This document shows positions 7,056 through 16,481 of a DNA stretch of 64,000 nucleotides, in pieces. The notes beneath the pieces are model-generated. The model ran no database searches. It was not told the DNA's origin and saw only the letters and a program-made list of their open reading frames with translations. Positions within the stretch are counted from its first letter, which is position 1; every line of letters starts with the position of its first letter. A program made the position numbers and the translations under genes. The DNA comes from Roseiarcus sp963798015 (GTDB taxonomy: Bacteria > Pseudomonadota > Alphaproteobacteria > Rhizobiales > Beijerinckiaceae), in the NCBI GenBank assembly GCA_963798015.1, contig CAWCSA010000024.1:62001-126000 (forward strand). The letters are read 5' to 3'.

Positions 7056-9635
7056 ATGACCCACGCCGCGCCTCTGCCGATCGATGACGTGCTCGGCGCG
7101 CTTCGCGCGGCGCTCTTCGAGCGCTCAAGCGCAGTGCTCGTCGCGCCGCCCGGGGCTGGCAAGACCACGCGCGCGCCACTGGCGCTGCTCGACGAGCCCT
7201 GGGCGAAGGGCAAGCGCCTAATCCTGCTCGAGCCGCGCCGTATCGCTGCCCGCGCGGCCGCCGCCCGCATGGCCGCGACATTGGGCGAGAAGGTTGGCGA
7301 AACAATAGGTCTCCGCGTGCGGCTGACGAGCCTCGTGTCGAAGCGCACACGCATCGAGGTCGTGACCGAGGGCGTGTTCACGCGCATGATCCTCTCCGAT
7401 CCCATGCTCGATGGCGTGGCGGCCGTTCTGTTTGACGAGTTCCACGAGCGCTCGCTCGACGCTGACCTTGGCCTCGCCTTCGCGCTCGACGCGCAGCAAG
7501 GTCTGCGTGAGGATTTGAGGCTTCTTGTGATGTCGGCGACGCTGGACGGCGGGCGTGTGCGTGCGCTTCTCGGTGATGCGCCATTGATTGAGAGCCAAGG
7601 CCGCGCCTTCCCCGTCGCGACACGGTATGTCGGTCGCAACCCGAGCTCGCGAATCGACGACGAGGTCGCGCGCGTCACGCTCGACGCGCTCGGCAGTGAA
7701 AGCGGCTCGATCCTTGTCTTCCTCCCGGGCCAAGGCGAAATCCGCCGCGTCGCCGAGACTTTGCAGGCGCGCGTCAAGCGCCCTGACGTCGACATTGCGC
7801 CGCTCTATGGCGCCTTGGATAGCCGCGCCCAGGATCTCGCCGTCGCCCCGGCCCCCGCGGGACGGCGCAAGATTGTGCTCGCGACTTCGATCGCCGAGAC
7901 CTCGCTCACGATTGAAGGCGTGCGCGTCGTCATCGATAGCGGGCTCATGCGGGTTCCGGTCTATGAGCCGGATGTCGGCCTCACTCGACTGGAGACGGTG
8001 CGCGTGAGCCGAGCCAACGCCGATCAACGACGCGGGCGCGCGGGGCGCATTGAACCAGGCGTTTGCTATCGGTTGTGGGAGGAGGCCGCGAACGGCGGTC
8101 TTCAGCCCTACGCCGCACCGGAAATTCTCTCCGCCAATCTCTCCGGTCTCGCGCTCGACTGCGCCCTCTGGGGCGTAGCCGATCCGGGAAAGCTTGCCTT
8201 CCTCGACCCGCCGCCGCGCGCCGCGCTCAGGCAAGCCCGCGCGCTCCTCACGGCGATCGGCGCCGTGGACGACGATGGACGCATCACTGAGGAAGGCCGC
8301 GCGATCACCAGCCTCGCATTGCCGCCGCGTCTCGCGCGCATGGTGGTCGACGCCGCCCGCGCAGGCGAGGCAAGAATCGCGAGCGAAATCGCCGTGCTGC
8401 TGACCGAACGCGGGCTCGGCGGCGATACGGTCGATCTCGCCATCCGGCTCGATGCCTTTCGCCGTGATCGTTCGGCGCGTTCTGACGACGCGCGACGCCT
8501 GGCGCGCGGATTGGCGGCGCGGGCGGAGACCCTCATCCGGCCTTCGGCCACCTTCTCCCCGAGGGAGAAGGGACCACCCTCCTCTCCCTATAGCCCGTCA
8601 AAAGACGGCAGCGGGGAGCGCACCCTTCTCCCCTCGAGAGAAGGTGGCCGAAGGCCGGATGAGGGCCCAGCGCAAGTCGGCGCCCTGCTTGCGTCCGCCT
8701 TCCCCGATCGCATCGCGATGGCGCGCGGAAAGCGTGGAGAGTTCCTCATGGCCAACGGACGGGCAGCAGCGTTGGAAGCGCATGACCCGTTGGCGGGCGA
8801 ACCGCATCTCGCCATCGGCGAAATCGCCGGCCGCGCAGCCTCCGCCCGTATCCTCACCGCCGCGTCGCTCACGCTCGACGGCATCGAGAAGGTGGCTGGC
8901 GCATCGATCGAAAGCGTGGACGAACTCAGCTTCGATCGTGCCTCGGCCTCGTTGCGGGCGCGTCGCCGTCGCCGGCTCGGCGCCCTCACCCTCGCCGAGC
9001 AGACGCTTCCCGTTCCGCAGCACGACGCGGCAGCGCTCACGCTCACGCGCGGGGTTCTTTCCCTTGGGCTCGCGCGCCTGCCGTGGACCAAAGCGCTCAA
9101 GCAACGTCGGGACCGCGTGATGTTTCTGGCCCAAGCCGAAGGCGAGGCGTGGCCGGATCTATCGGATGAGGCCTTGGCCGCCGATCCGGGTTGGCTGGCG
9201 CCGTTCCTCACCGGCAAAACGAAGCTCGACGAGATTGGCGCCGATGATCTCGCCAGCGCGCTCGACGCGGCGCTGCCCTGGGACCTGGCGCGACGCCTCG
9301 CCGACGAAGCGCCGACACATTTCCAGGCGCCGACCGGGACCGCGGCGCCGATCGATTACGAAGCCGAGGGCGGCCCCGCGATTGCGCTGCGCGTGCAGGA
9401 GCTGTTTGGACTGAGCGAGCACCCTTCGTTGGCGGGGGGACGCATTCCGCTCACCCTTCATTTGCTCTCGCCCGCCAACCGCCCGATCCAGATCACGCGC
9501 GATCTGCCGGGCTTTTGGCGCGGCTCTTGGGCCGCCGTCCGCTCCGACCTTCGGGGCCGCTATCCCCGCCATTCCTGGCCCGAGGACCCCGCCGCCGCCG
9601 CGCCGACGGCCCGAGCGAAGCCGAGAGGAACGTGA
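7056..9635 (+). CDS. hrpB: ATP-dependent helicase HrpB
   Basis: An 859-residue DEAH/DExH helicase. Walker A is PPGAGKTT (31-38), motif II is DEFHERS (from about 127), motif III is SAT, and the second RecA domain carries SIAETSLTIEGV and QRRGRAGR. The C-terminal HrpB-specific domain includes PRHSWPEDP near the end. About 45 residues (roughly 491-538) between the helicase core and the C-terminal part are translated from a palindromic repeat that has inserted in frame; without it the protein would be of usual HrpB length. The cellular role of HrpB in bacteria is poorly defined, probably RNA remodelling. Confidence 0.95.
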   Translation: MTHAAPLPIDDVLGALRAALFERSSAVLVAPPGAGKTTRAPLALLDEPWAKGKRLILLEPRRIAARAAAARMAATLGEKVGETIGLRVRLTSLVSKRTRIEVVTEGVFTRMILSDPMLDGVAAVLFDEFHERSLDADLGLAFALDAQQGLREDLRLLVMSATLDGGRVRALLGDAPLIESQGRAFPVATRYVGRNPSSRIDDEVARVTLDALGSESGSILVFLPGQGEIRRVAETLQARVKRPDVDIAPLYGALDSRAQDLAVAPAPAGRRKIVLATSIAETSLTIEGVRVVIDSGLMRVPVYEPDVGLTRLETVRVSRANADQRRGRAGRIEPGVCYRLWEEAANGGLQPYAAPEILSANLSGLALDCALWGVADPGKLAFLDPPPRAALRQARALLTAIGAVDDDGRITEEGRAITSLALPPRLARMVVDAARAGEARIASEIAVLLTERGLGGDTVDLAIRLDAFRRDRSARSDDARRLARGLAARAETLIRPSATFSPREKGPPSSPYSPSKDGSGERTLLPSREGGRRPDEGPAQVGALLASAFPDRIAMARGKRGEFLMANGRAAALEAHDPLAGEPHLAIGEIAGRAASARILTAASLTLDGIEKVAGASIESVDELSFDRASASLRARRRRRLGALTLAEQTLPVPQHDAAALTLTRGVLSLGLARLPWTKALKQRRDRVMFLAQAEGEAWPDLSDEALAADPGWLAPFLTGKTKLDEIGADDLASALDAALPWDLARRLADEAPTHFQAPTGTAAPIDYEAEGGPAIALRVQELFGLSEHPSLAGGRIPLTLHLLSPANRPIQITRDLPGFWRGSWAAVRSDLRGRYPRHSWPEDPAAAAPTARAKPRGT
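8530..8665. repeat. palindromic repeat inserted in frame within hrpB
   Basis: Two perfect 23-bp arms (8530-8552 and 8643-8665) begin CCCTCATCCGGCCTTCGG and its complement; inside them lie shorter inverted segments around CTTCTCCC/GGGAGAAG. The same vocabulary (CCGGATGAGG, CCTTCTCCC, GGAGAAGGTGG) occurs in the intergenic repeats near 35.0 and 43.6 kb. Here it is read through as an Arg/Pro/Ser-rich peptide in HrpB. Confidence 0.85.
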
Positions 9636-9769
9636 TGGCGCGACGAGAACCGCGGACAAAGTCTATCGACAATAAATCTATTTTATCTTTCTTGTCTTTC
9701 TTGTCCCGTCGTGCTCTAAATGAGCCCAGGGAAGCGTCGTGCGTCCCCGTGCCAAACGGGAGTGTTGAA

Positions 9770-10300
9770 ATGGAGACTATTACGCTCGAGATCACCATCC
9801 GCGTGAAGCCAACGCCGTCGATTGTGAGTGTCAAATCTGCTCCTCCATCAGGTGGAACGGGGAGTGAGCCGATCTCGGTCAGCGAACCGCTTGTCTCGTC
9901 GGAGATTGAGCGCCTCGCTCGCAGTGAGGAGAGCGCCGCACTTGCGCGAAAGGCGTCAATTGGCGATCCCAATACCGAGAACCACCCTTCCGCACGGTAT
10001 CACCATCATTACCGAAGCCCTGACAAGCGTAGAGCATGGATTGGTGAATGGGCCCAGCGGCGGGTTTTAGCTGAACGAGGAGTCATCCCCCCCATGCCTG
10101 ACTACTCAGCGCCGACCCATGATGCTTATCGGGAAAAGATTGCTCTGATCAAGCGGCTCGTTGATGAGGGCGATGTTGAGACATTAAAGGCGATTACTAT
10201 CGTCGAACGGTCCTCGACGCCCTCGTCGCTCGCAAAATACCGGGACCTAGCAATTCATGCTCTCACGTTTGAGGGAAGAGGCAAGCGCTCGCTCGATTAA
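9770..10300 (+). CDS. conserved hypothetical protein
   Basis: A 176-residue protein with no domain that I can name. The N-terminal half is Ser/Pro rich; the C-terminal half looks folded, with RAWIGEWAQRRVLAERGVIPPMPDY, then an amphipathic stretch IALIKRLVDEGDVETLKAI and a final KYRDLAIHAL. A longer version from an ATG at 9635, which overlaps the hrpB stop as TGATG and has a GAGAGGA Shine-Dalgarno, would add 45 residues; the AT-rich stretch 9655-9720 in between looks more like intergenic DNA, so the inner start at 9770 is preferred. No function is assigned. Confidence 0.6.
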   Translation: METITLEITIRVKPTPSIVSVKSAPPSGGTGSEPISVSEPLVSSEIERLARSEESAALARKASIGDPNTENHPSARYHHHYRSPDKRRAWIGEWAQRRVLAERGVIPPMPDYSAPTHDAYREKIALIKRLVDEGDVETLKAITIVERSSTPSSLAKYRDLAIHALTFEGRGKRSLD

Positions 10301-10327
10301 CGCGAAAAGGGGATAGCGTCGCTTGCA

Positions 10328-11569
10328 ATGGCCGTCGTTCTCTCCCCCTTCGATCGCGAACTCGTGGACGGCGTGCATGGCGGCGGCGCGGCCTTCGCGA
10401 TGCGGCTCCTTGCGCGCTTCGCCGAAGCGGTCGACGCGCGTTCTTTCATCGATATCGAGGCGGCGCATGTCGACGGCTGTCTTTATCATGGGCGCGCGAG
10501 CCTCGACTTCACTGAGCGGATGATCGAACTCGGAGGCAAGGTTCGCGTGCCGACAACCCTCAACGTCGGCTCGGTCGATCTGATTCATCCCGAGCTTTTT
10601 CACGGAACACAGGAGCACGCGGAGAACGGAGCCCGCCTCATGCGGGCGCATGTCGAGCTCGGCTGCGCGCCCACCTTCACTTGCACGCCTTATCAGAGCG
10701 CCTGGCGCCCCCGCTTCGGGGCGCAGATCGCCTGGGGAGAATCGAACGCAATCGCCTTCGCCAATTCCGTGATTGGCGCGCGCACCAATCGCTATGGCGA
10801 TTTTATCGACCTCTGCTGCGCCATGACTGGCCGCGCTCCCGCCTATGGCCTGCACCTGAGCGAGAATCGCTTGGCGCGGGCGGTCGCAGAGATCGTCTCG
10901 ATACCGGAAGCTTGGGATAATGAACGGCTCGCAGTGGCGGTCGGCCATGCGATCGGACGTCGCTGCGGCGGCCTCATTCCCGCGATTGTCGGCTTGCCTG
11001 CAGGCATCGGCGAGGATGATTTGAAGGCGCTCGGCGCCGCTGCCGCTTCGTCTGGCGCGGTCGCGCTGTTTCATGTCGTTGGCCGCACGCCCGAAGCGCC
11101 GGACCTTGAGACGGCGTGCGGCGGCTTGACGCCAAAACTTCGCTTGCAACTGACCGCCGAAGATTTGCGCGAAGCGGCGCGCTCGCTCTCCAACGTCGCC
11201 GATGGCGCGCCCCTCGGCGCCGTCTCGCTCGGCACGCCGCATTTCTCGGTTGATCAATTCGCTTGCCTCATGCCGCTCCTCGACGGCGCGCGTCCGCTCA
11301 TCGACATCTTTGTCAACTGCAGCCGAGCGACGCTGGACGAACTCCGCCAGCGCGGTTGGGAAGAGACGCTTCGCGGCGCGCAGGTCACGCTGGTCGTGGA
11401 CACCTGCGTTTACGTCAGCGCGCTGATGAAGCCCGGTGTCGGCGCGATCATGACTAACTCAGGAAAATGCGCCTATTACGCGCCCGGCAATCTCGGCGTC
11501 GAGATCGCCTACGGGTCGCTTGCCGAATGCGTCGCCTCGGCGTGCGCTGGCAAATTGGTGCGGCTATGA
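10328..11569 (+). CDS. aconitase X catalytic (large) subunit
   Basis: A 413-residue DUF521/AcnX protein. Landmarks are the early DIEAAHVDGCLYHG, the STCTPY-type loop TFTCTPYQSAW, GESNAIAFANSVIGARTNRYGDFIDLCCAMTGRAP, the segment VDTCVY, and the late MTNSGKCAYYAPG. The cysteines of TCTPY, DTC and GKC are those expected to hold the cluster or metal. Members are dehydratases; bacterial two-subunit forms have been linked to cis-3-hydroxy-L-proline dehydration and archaeal ones to mevalonate-5-phosphate dehydration. The small subunit follows with a 4-base ATGA overlap. No proline racemase or ketimine reductase gene lies nearby, so the substrate is open. Confidence 0.88.
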   Translation: MAVVLSPFDRELVDGVHGGGAAFAMRLLARFAEAVDARSFIDIEAAHVDGCLYHGRASLDFTERMIELGGKVRVPTTLNVGSVDLIHPELFHGTQEHAENGARLMRAHVELGCAPTFTCTPYQSAWRPRFGAQIAWGESNAIAFANSVIGARTNRYGDFIDLCCAMTGRAPAYGLHLSENRLARAVAEIVSIPEAWDNERLAVAVGHAIGRRCGGLIPAIVGLPAGIGEDDLKALGAAAASSGAVALFHVVGRTPEAPDLETACGGLTPKLRLQLTAEDLREAARSLSNVADGAPLGAVSLGTPHFSVDQFACLMPLLDGARPLIDIFVNCSRATLDELRQRGWEETLRGAQVTLVVDTCVYVSALMKPGVGAIMTNSGKCAYYAPGNLGVEIAYGSLAECVASACAGKLVRL

Positions 11570-11997
11570 GCGCGCGAGCGTTCGACGCCGTGACGCTCGT
11601 TTCCGGCGCCGCGTCCGGGCCTGTTCTGCGGCTCGACGAACCGCTCAGTTTCTGGGGCGGCCTTGATTCAGCGACAGGAAGGATCATCGATCGCTTGCAC
11701 CCGCAGCGCGGCGCATGCGTGACGGGCCGCATCTTGATGATGCCGACGGGGCGCGGCTCAAGCTCGGGCAGCGCCACGCTTGCCGAGGCGCTGCGTCTCG
11801 GCGCCGGGCCGGTGGCGATCCTGATGTTGGAGCGAGACGCGATCGTCGTCGTCGGCGCGATGGTCGCCGCCGAGCTCTACGGGCTTGCGTGTCCCGTCGC
11901 GCTAGCGAGCGGGCAAGACTGGGAAGCGCTGGCGGCCGCGGCCAGTCTCACACTGGAGGCCGGCCTGGATGGCGCTGCGATCAGCGCCGACCTTTAA
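11566..11997 (+). CDS. aconitase X small (swivel) subunit
   Basis: A 143-residue DUF126 protein starting at the ATG that overlaps the stop of the large subunit. It carries SFWGGLDSATGRIID and the MMPTGRGSSSGS loop of the swivelling domain, the AcnX counterpart of the aconitase domain-4 Gly/Ser-rich substrate loop. It must pair with the upstream large subunit to form the active dehydratase. Its 3' end overlaps the converging rhlE gene by 17 bases. Confidence 0.88.
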   Translation: MSARAFDAVTLVSGAASGPVLRLDEPLSFWGGLDSATGRIIDRLHPQRGACVTGRILMMPTGRGSSSGSATLAEALRLGAGPVAILMLERDAIVVVGAMVAAELYGLACPVALASGQDWEALAAAASLTLEAGLDGAAISADL

Positions 11998-13342
11998 CCT
12001 CGCGGCCAAGGCGCGCGCCGCCCGAGCGAAAGTCCGGACGGCGGCTCGGTCGCGTCTCGACGGCGACAGGCCTGCCGCCTCGCGCGTCCCGATGCGGCAT
12101 GTGATGCGGACGTTTCGGCGATGGCGCGGCCGCAGGCGCGCTGGCTGCCTTGCGCACGACGGGCGCGGGCTTCGGACCGGCTGCGCCACGACGATCGGTC
12201 TTGAACAGCGTGAGCCGCGTTAGGCGCTCGATCGCCCGCAGAAGATCGCGCTCTTCATGATCGCAAAGCGAGATCGCCTGCCCTGCCTTGCCCGCTCGCG
12301 CGGTGCGGCCGATCCGATGAACATAGGCTTCGGCGACCTGCGGCAGTTCGAAATTGACGACATGGCTGACGCCGTCGATATCGATGCCGCGCGCCGCGAT
12401 GTCGGTCGCAACGAGCGCGCGAGTCTGTCCGCCGCGGAAGGCGGCCAACGCCCGCTCGCGCTGGCCCTGGCTCTTGTTGCCATGGATCGCGGACGCGTCG
12501 ATGCCCGCCTCGTCGAGGGTGCGGGCGACGCGGTCGGCGCCGTGCTTGGTGCGGGTGAACACGATGACGCGCGTCAGGTCTGCATCGTTGAACAGTTCGA
12601 CCAGCAGGTCGCGCTTCCTGGCCGCTTCGATAAGAAGGACGTTATGCTCGACGCGGTCGGCGGTCTTCGCTGCCGGCGTCACCGAGACCTCAATCGGGTC
12701 CCGCAGCAATTCGCCGGCGAGCGCGCGAATGTCGGCGGGCATCGTTGCGGAGAAGAACAGGTTCTGCCGCTGCCTCGGCAATTCCCGGACAATTCGACGG
12801 ATCGGCTTGACGAAGCCGAGGTCGAGCATCTGGTCGACTTCGTCGAGCACCAGAAATTCGACCGCGTTGAGATGCGCGACGCGGGCGTCGAGATGATCGA
12901 GTAGCCGGCCGGGTGTCGCGACCAGCACATCGAGGCCAGCCTGAAGCGCGCGAATCTGCGCGCCGTGCGGCACGCCGCCGAACACGACCGCGATCTTCAA
13001 CCCAAGTCCGTCGGACAGGTCGCGGAAGCTTTGGGCGATCTGGCTCGCGAGTTCGCGGGTCGGGCTCAGAACGAGCACACGCGCGCCGCCTCTCGGCGCG
13101 GGGCGCCGGTCGGTCACGATCTTGTTGAGGATCGGCAACGCGAAGGCCGCGGTCTTGCCGGTGCCGGTCTGGGCGATGCCGATGAGATCCCGGCCCTGCA
13201 TCAGCGGCGGGATGGCCTGGACCTGAATCGGGGTCGGACGCGTATAGCCGAGCTTGACCAGCGCAGTATTAAGGGGCGCGGCGAGGCCGAACCCGTGAAA
13301 ATTATCCAAGATGAAGTCTTTCAAAATACCGCGACGACGCAA
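11981..13342 (-). CDS. rhlE: DEAD-box RNA helicase, RhlE type
   Basis: A 453-residue helicase with a complete motif set: PTPIQVQAIP (Q motif), AQTGTGKT, PTRELASQ, TPGRLLDHL, LDEVDQMLDLGF (motif II, DEVD instead of DEAD), FSATMP, VFTRTKHGAD, ATDIAARGIDI and HRIGRTARAG. A basic low-complexity tail from about residue 390 is rich in Lys, Arg and Pro, typical of RNA anchoring. RhlE-type enzymes assist ribosome assembly and RNA turnover. The first codons (MRRRGILKDF) may not be translated; an in-frame TTG seven codons in is an alternative start. Confidence 0.92.
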   Translation of the reverse strand: MRRRGILKDFILDNFHGFGLAAPLNTALVKLGYTRPTPIQVQAIPPLMQGRDLIGIAQTGTGKTAAFALPILNKIVTDRRPAPRGGARVLVLSPTRELASQIAQSFRDLSDGLGLKIAVVFGGVPHGAQIRALQAGLDVLVATPGRLLDHLDARVAHLNAVEFLVLDEVDQMLDLGFVKPIRRIVRELPRQRQNLFFSATMPADIRALAGELLRDPIEVSVTPAAKTADRVEHNVLLIEAARKRDLLVELFNDADLTRVIVFTRTKHGADRVARTLDEAGIDASAIHGNKSQGQRERALAAFRGGQTRALVATDIAARGIDIDGVSHVVNFELPQVAEAYVHRIGRTARAGKAGQAISLCDHEERDLLRAIERLTRLTLFKTDRRGAAGPKPAPVVRKAASAPAAAPSPKRPHHMPHRDARGGRPVAVETRPSRRPDFRSGGARLGREVKGRR

Positions 13343-13551
13343 GACGCGCCTATGGCGGCGGGGGGCAGGGAACGCCCCGCGTGTCCGGACGTCGAATGAG
13401 GATTAAGGGCGGTCGGCAGGCGGACTGAAAGTCCTTCACGCGGCCGGAGCGCCAATGACCGCGCGATGGCGGCTTGCCCTGCATGTGGACTCGAGGAAGC
13501 GCAAAGTCAAGGATCAATCGATGTGAGCCATGAGACTCGGCGCCCGCCGCG

Positions 13552-15192
13552 TCAGGCGCTTACCGCGAGGTGTCCGTGGAATCGCTGGCGCAATTCCGTC
13601 TTGAGCAGCTTGCCGGTCGCGGTATGAGGGAGAGCATCGACGAACACGACATCGTTCGGCACTTGCCACTTCGCCAGCTTTTCTGAGAGGAACTGGAGAA
13701 GCGCCGCCTTGGTCGGGTTCCGGCCCTCGCGGGGATGGACGATCAGCAGTGGGCGCTCCTGCCAGACCGGATGCTCGACCGCGATGACCGCGGCTTCGAA
13801 CACGTCGGGATGCGACATGGCGAGGTTCTCGATCTCGATCGAAGAGATCCACTCGCCGCCCGACTTGATGACGTCTTTCAGCCGGTCGGTGAGCTGTACG
13901 TAACCATCGGGATCAATCGTCCCAACGTCGCCGGTGCCGAGCCAGCCATCCTCGTCTACCACCTCTCCACCCTCGCCTTTGAAATAGCCTGAGATCACCC
14001 AGTTTCCGCGCACCTTCAGTTCGCCGACCGCAACCCCGTCGTGCGGCAGATCGCCGCCGTCGGGGCCGGCCAACGTGAGTTCGATCCCATACACCTGGCG
14101 CCCCTGCTTCACCTGCATGTCGGTAAGTTCGGTTGCGCTGACGCCCTCGTGCTTGGCTAGCGGTGCGCCGGTCGTGGCGAGAGGGCTCGTTTCGGTCATT
14201 CCCCAAGCGTGCAGCACGGTCGCGCCAAGCAGCTCGCGGAATTTCTCGATCGTCGCGCGTGGCGCCGCCGAACCGCCCGAGCCAACCATCTTGAGCTTGA
14301 GCTTGGAAAGGTCGAGCTTCGCCTTGTTCGCCTCTACCCAGGCAAGGAAGTTCAGCCAGATCGTCGGAATACCGAAGGCCTTGGTGCACTCCTCGCTCTC
14401 AAGCAGTGTGTAAAGGCTTTCGGGATCGAGCTTCGGACCGGGGAGCACGAGCTTCGCTCCGCACATCGCCGCGGAAAACGGCAGGCTCCAGGCGTTGGCG
14501 TGGAAGAGCGGCACCACAGTGAGGATCGAATCGCGCGCCATAAGGCCGAACGCGTCGGCCGCACAGGCGGCGAGTGCGTGCAACAGCGTCGAGCGATGAG
14601 AGTACAACACGCCCTTTGGATTACCGGTGGTGCCGGAGGTGTAGCAGAGCGTCGAGGCCGTGTTCTCGTCGAGAAGCGGCCATTCGTGGTCGGGCGAAGC
14701 CTTCGCCAGGAGATCTTCGTAGGCGAGAAGCCCGTCCAACTTCATCGCGGGCAACGCTCCTCGCTCACATAGCGCGACCCAGCCGCGCACAAGCGGCAGG
14801 CGTGGGGCGAGCTCCTCGATGAGCGGCGCGAAGACAGGATCGAAGAATACATACGCGTCTTCCGCGTGATGCATGATGTATTGGATCTGGTCGGGAAAGA
14901 GGCGCGGATTGACGGTGTGCAGAATGCGCCCAGAGCTGGTCACGCCATAGTAAATTTCGAGATGCCGATGGCCGTTCCAGGCGAGCGTCGCGACGCGATC
15001 GCTTCGACCTGCGCCCAGCGCGTCGAGAGCGTTCGCAACCCGTTTCGCGCGCGCCGCGACTTCGGCATAGGTCGAGCGATGGATCGCCCCATCCAAGTCG
15101 CGGGAGACGATCTCGCGTCCGCCATGCCAGGTTGAGGCGTAGTCGACGAGGCCCGATATGAGGAGCGGGCGCTGCTGCATCAGTCCGAGCAC
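13552..15192 (-). CDS. acyl-CoA synthetase (AMP-forming, fatty acid type)
   Basis: A 546-residue member of the ANL adenylating family. The AMP-binding motif is YTSGTTGNPKGVLYSHRS (about 187-204), followed by AWGMTETSPLAT (A5) and GWLGTGDVGTIDPDGY with LTDRLKDVIKSGGEWIS (A7-A8); the C-terminal Lys of A10 is in PHTATGKLLKTELR. It activates a carboxylic acid, most likely a medium- or long-chain fatty acid, to its CoA thioester. It stands alone, divergent from adenosine kinase, with no other beta-oxidation gene beside it. Confidence 0.9.
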   Translation of the reverse strand: MLGLMQQRPLLISGLVDYASTWHGGREIVSRDLDGAIHRSTYAEVAARAKRVANALDALGAGRSDRVATLAWNGHRHLEIYYGVTSSGRILHTVNPRLFPDQIQYIMHHAEDAYVFFDPVFAPLIEELAPRLPLVRGWVALCERGALPAMKLDGLLAYEDLLAKASPDHEWPLLDENTASTLCYTSGTTGNPKGVLYSHRSTLLHALAACAADAFGLMARDSILTVVPLFHANAWSLPFSAAMCGAKLVLPGPKLDPESLYTLLESEECTKAFGIPTIWLNFLAWVEANKAKLDLSKLKLKMVGSGGSAAPRATIEKFRELLGATVLHAWGMTETSPLATTGAPLAKHEGVSATELTDMQVKQGRQVYGIELTLAGPDGGDLPHDGVAVGELKVRGNWVISGYFKGEGGEVVDEDGWLGTGDVGTIDPDGYVQLTDRLKDVIKSGGEWISSIEIENLAMSHPDVFEAAVIAVEHPVWQERPLLIVHPREGRNPTKAALLQFLSEKLAKWQVPNDVVFVDALPHTATGKLLKTELRQRFHGHLAVSA

Positions 15193-15449
15193 GTTTGCCT
15201 CCCCATTTGTTTTTCGACCATCGCCTTAGGCGCGGCGAACCGGCGGCAGGCTCTTTGCGACCTGCAATGTCCAATTCTTAACTAAGTTTATCCAATCCCA
15301 GCCTGTTGGCAATGCGAGGGCGCGAGCTGCGTCCGCGGGGCGGAGAGCCGATCGGAAGGGACGGCGCCGGCTGTCGCTCGCCTCGAATTGACCACGCCTC
15401 CGCGCAATGCGAGGTACCGCCGCTGCAAACAATTCGAGAGGGCTGCGCG

Positions 15450-16439
15450 ATGGTCGAAGTCTTGGGGCTGGGCAATTCACTCGTCGACCTTCTTGCCTAC
15501 GCGGACGACAATTATCTGTCCGCCCAGGAGATGCTGAAGGGCGCGATGAACCTTATCGACGAGGATCGCGCCGAGGCGCTTTATGCCGCCCGCGTCGATC
15601 CGCGCGTGATCTCGGGCGGCTCGGCCGCCAACACCATCGTCGGCGTCGCCTCGTTTGGCGTCGCGGCCGCCTACATCGGCAAGGTCAAGCAAGACCCGCT
15701 CGGCGCGACATTCGCCGATGACATCCGTTCGACCGGCGTTGCTTTTTCTACCCCACCCGCCGAGGGCGGGCCAAGCACTGGGCGCTGCTTCATCTATGTC
15801 ACGCCCGACGGCGAGCGGACGATGAACACCTATCTTGGCGCGAGCTCATATCTGGCGCCGGTCGACGTCGACGAGGCCTTGGTCAAATCGGCGAAGGTCG
15901 TCTATCTCGAGGGTTATATGTGGGACCGCCCGGCGGCCAAGGCGGCGTTCCAGAAAGCCGGCCAGATCGCCCGCGCTGCGAACAGCAGGGTGGCGCTTAC
16001 TCTGTCGGATTCGTTCTGCGTCGACCGGTTCCGCGGCGAGTTCATCGAGCTCATGCGATCGCGGACGGTCGATACGATCTTCGCCAACACCGACGAGGTC
16101 CTGTCGTTATACGAGACGCCGGATGTCAACGAGGCGCTCGACAATCTGCGCGCTGAAGGCGTGCTCGGAATCGTCACGCGCTCGGAAAAGGGCTGCATCA
16201 TCGTCAATGGCGATCAGACCTGGGAGGTCCCTGCCTTCCCAATCGCCAAGCTCGTCGATACGACGGGCGGGGGCGACATGTTCGCGGCCGGCTTCCTCGC
16301 AGGGCTCGCGCGGGGACGAGACATGACGACATGCGGGCGGCTCGGCGTGCTGGCCGCGGCGGAGATCATTCAGCATATCGGCGCGCGGCCCAACGTATCA
16401 CTTGCGGGGCTGGCCAAAGAAAACGGCGTCGCATTCTAG
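15450..16439 (+). CDS. PfkB-family kinase, probable adenosine kinase
   Basis: A 329-residue sugar/nucleoside kinase. The PfkB signature 1 region is seen in SGGSAANTIVGVASFG, and signature 2 with the catalytic Asp in VDTTGGGDMFAAGFLAGLARG. The length and the motif NTDEV fit bacterial adenosine kinase-like proteins, which recycle adenosine to AMP. The start at 15450 is chosen because GAGAGG lies seven bases before it; an upstream in-frame ATG at 15306 would add a non-conserved Arg-rich stretch. The repeat element at 16.5 kb begins 42 bases after the stop. Confidence 0.88.
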   Translation: MVEVLGLGNSLVDLLAYADDNYLSAQEMLKGAMNLIDEDRAEALYAARVDPRVISGGSAANTIVGVASFGVAAAYIGKVKQDPLGATFADDIRSTGVAFSTPPAEGGPSTGRCFIYVTPDGERTMNTYLGASSYLAPVDVDEALVKSAKVVYLEGYMWDRPAAKAAFQKAGQIARAANSRVALTLSDSFCVDRFRGEFIELMRSRTVDTIFANTDEVLSLYETPDVNEALDNLRAEGVLGIVTRSEKGCIIVNGDQTWEVPAFPIAKLVDTTGGGDMFAAGFLAGLARGRDMTTCGRLGVLAAAEIIQHIGARPNVSLAGLAKENGVAF

Positions 16440-16481
16440 ATCGATGCTCTTGGATCGGGGCGACAGAAAACAAAATTGGCT

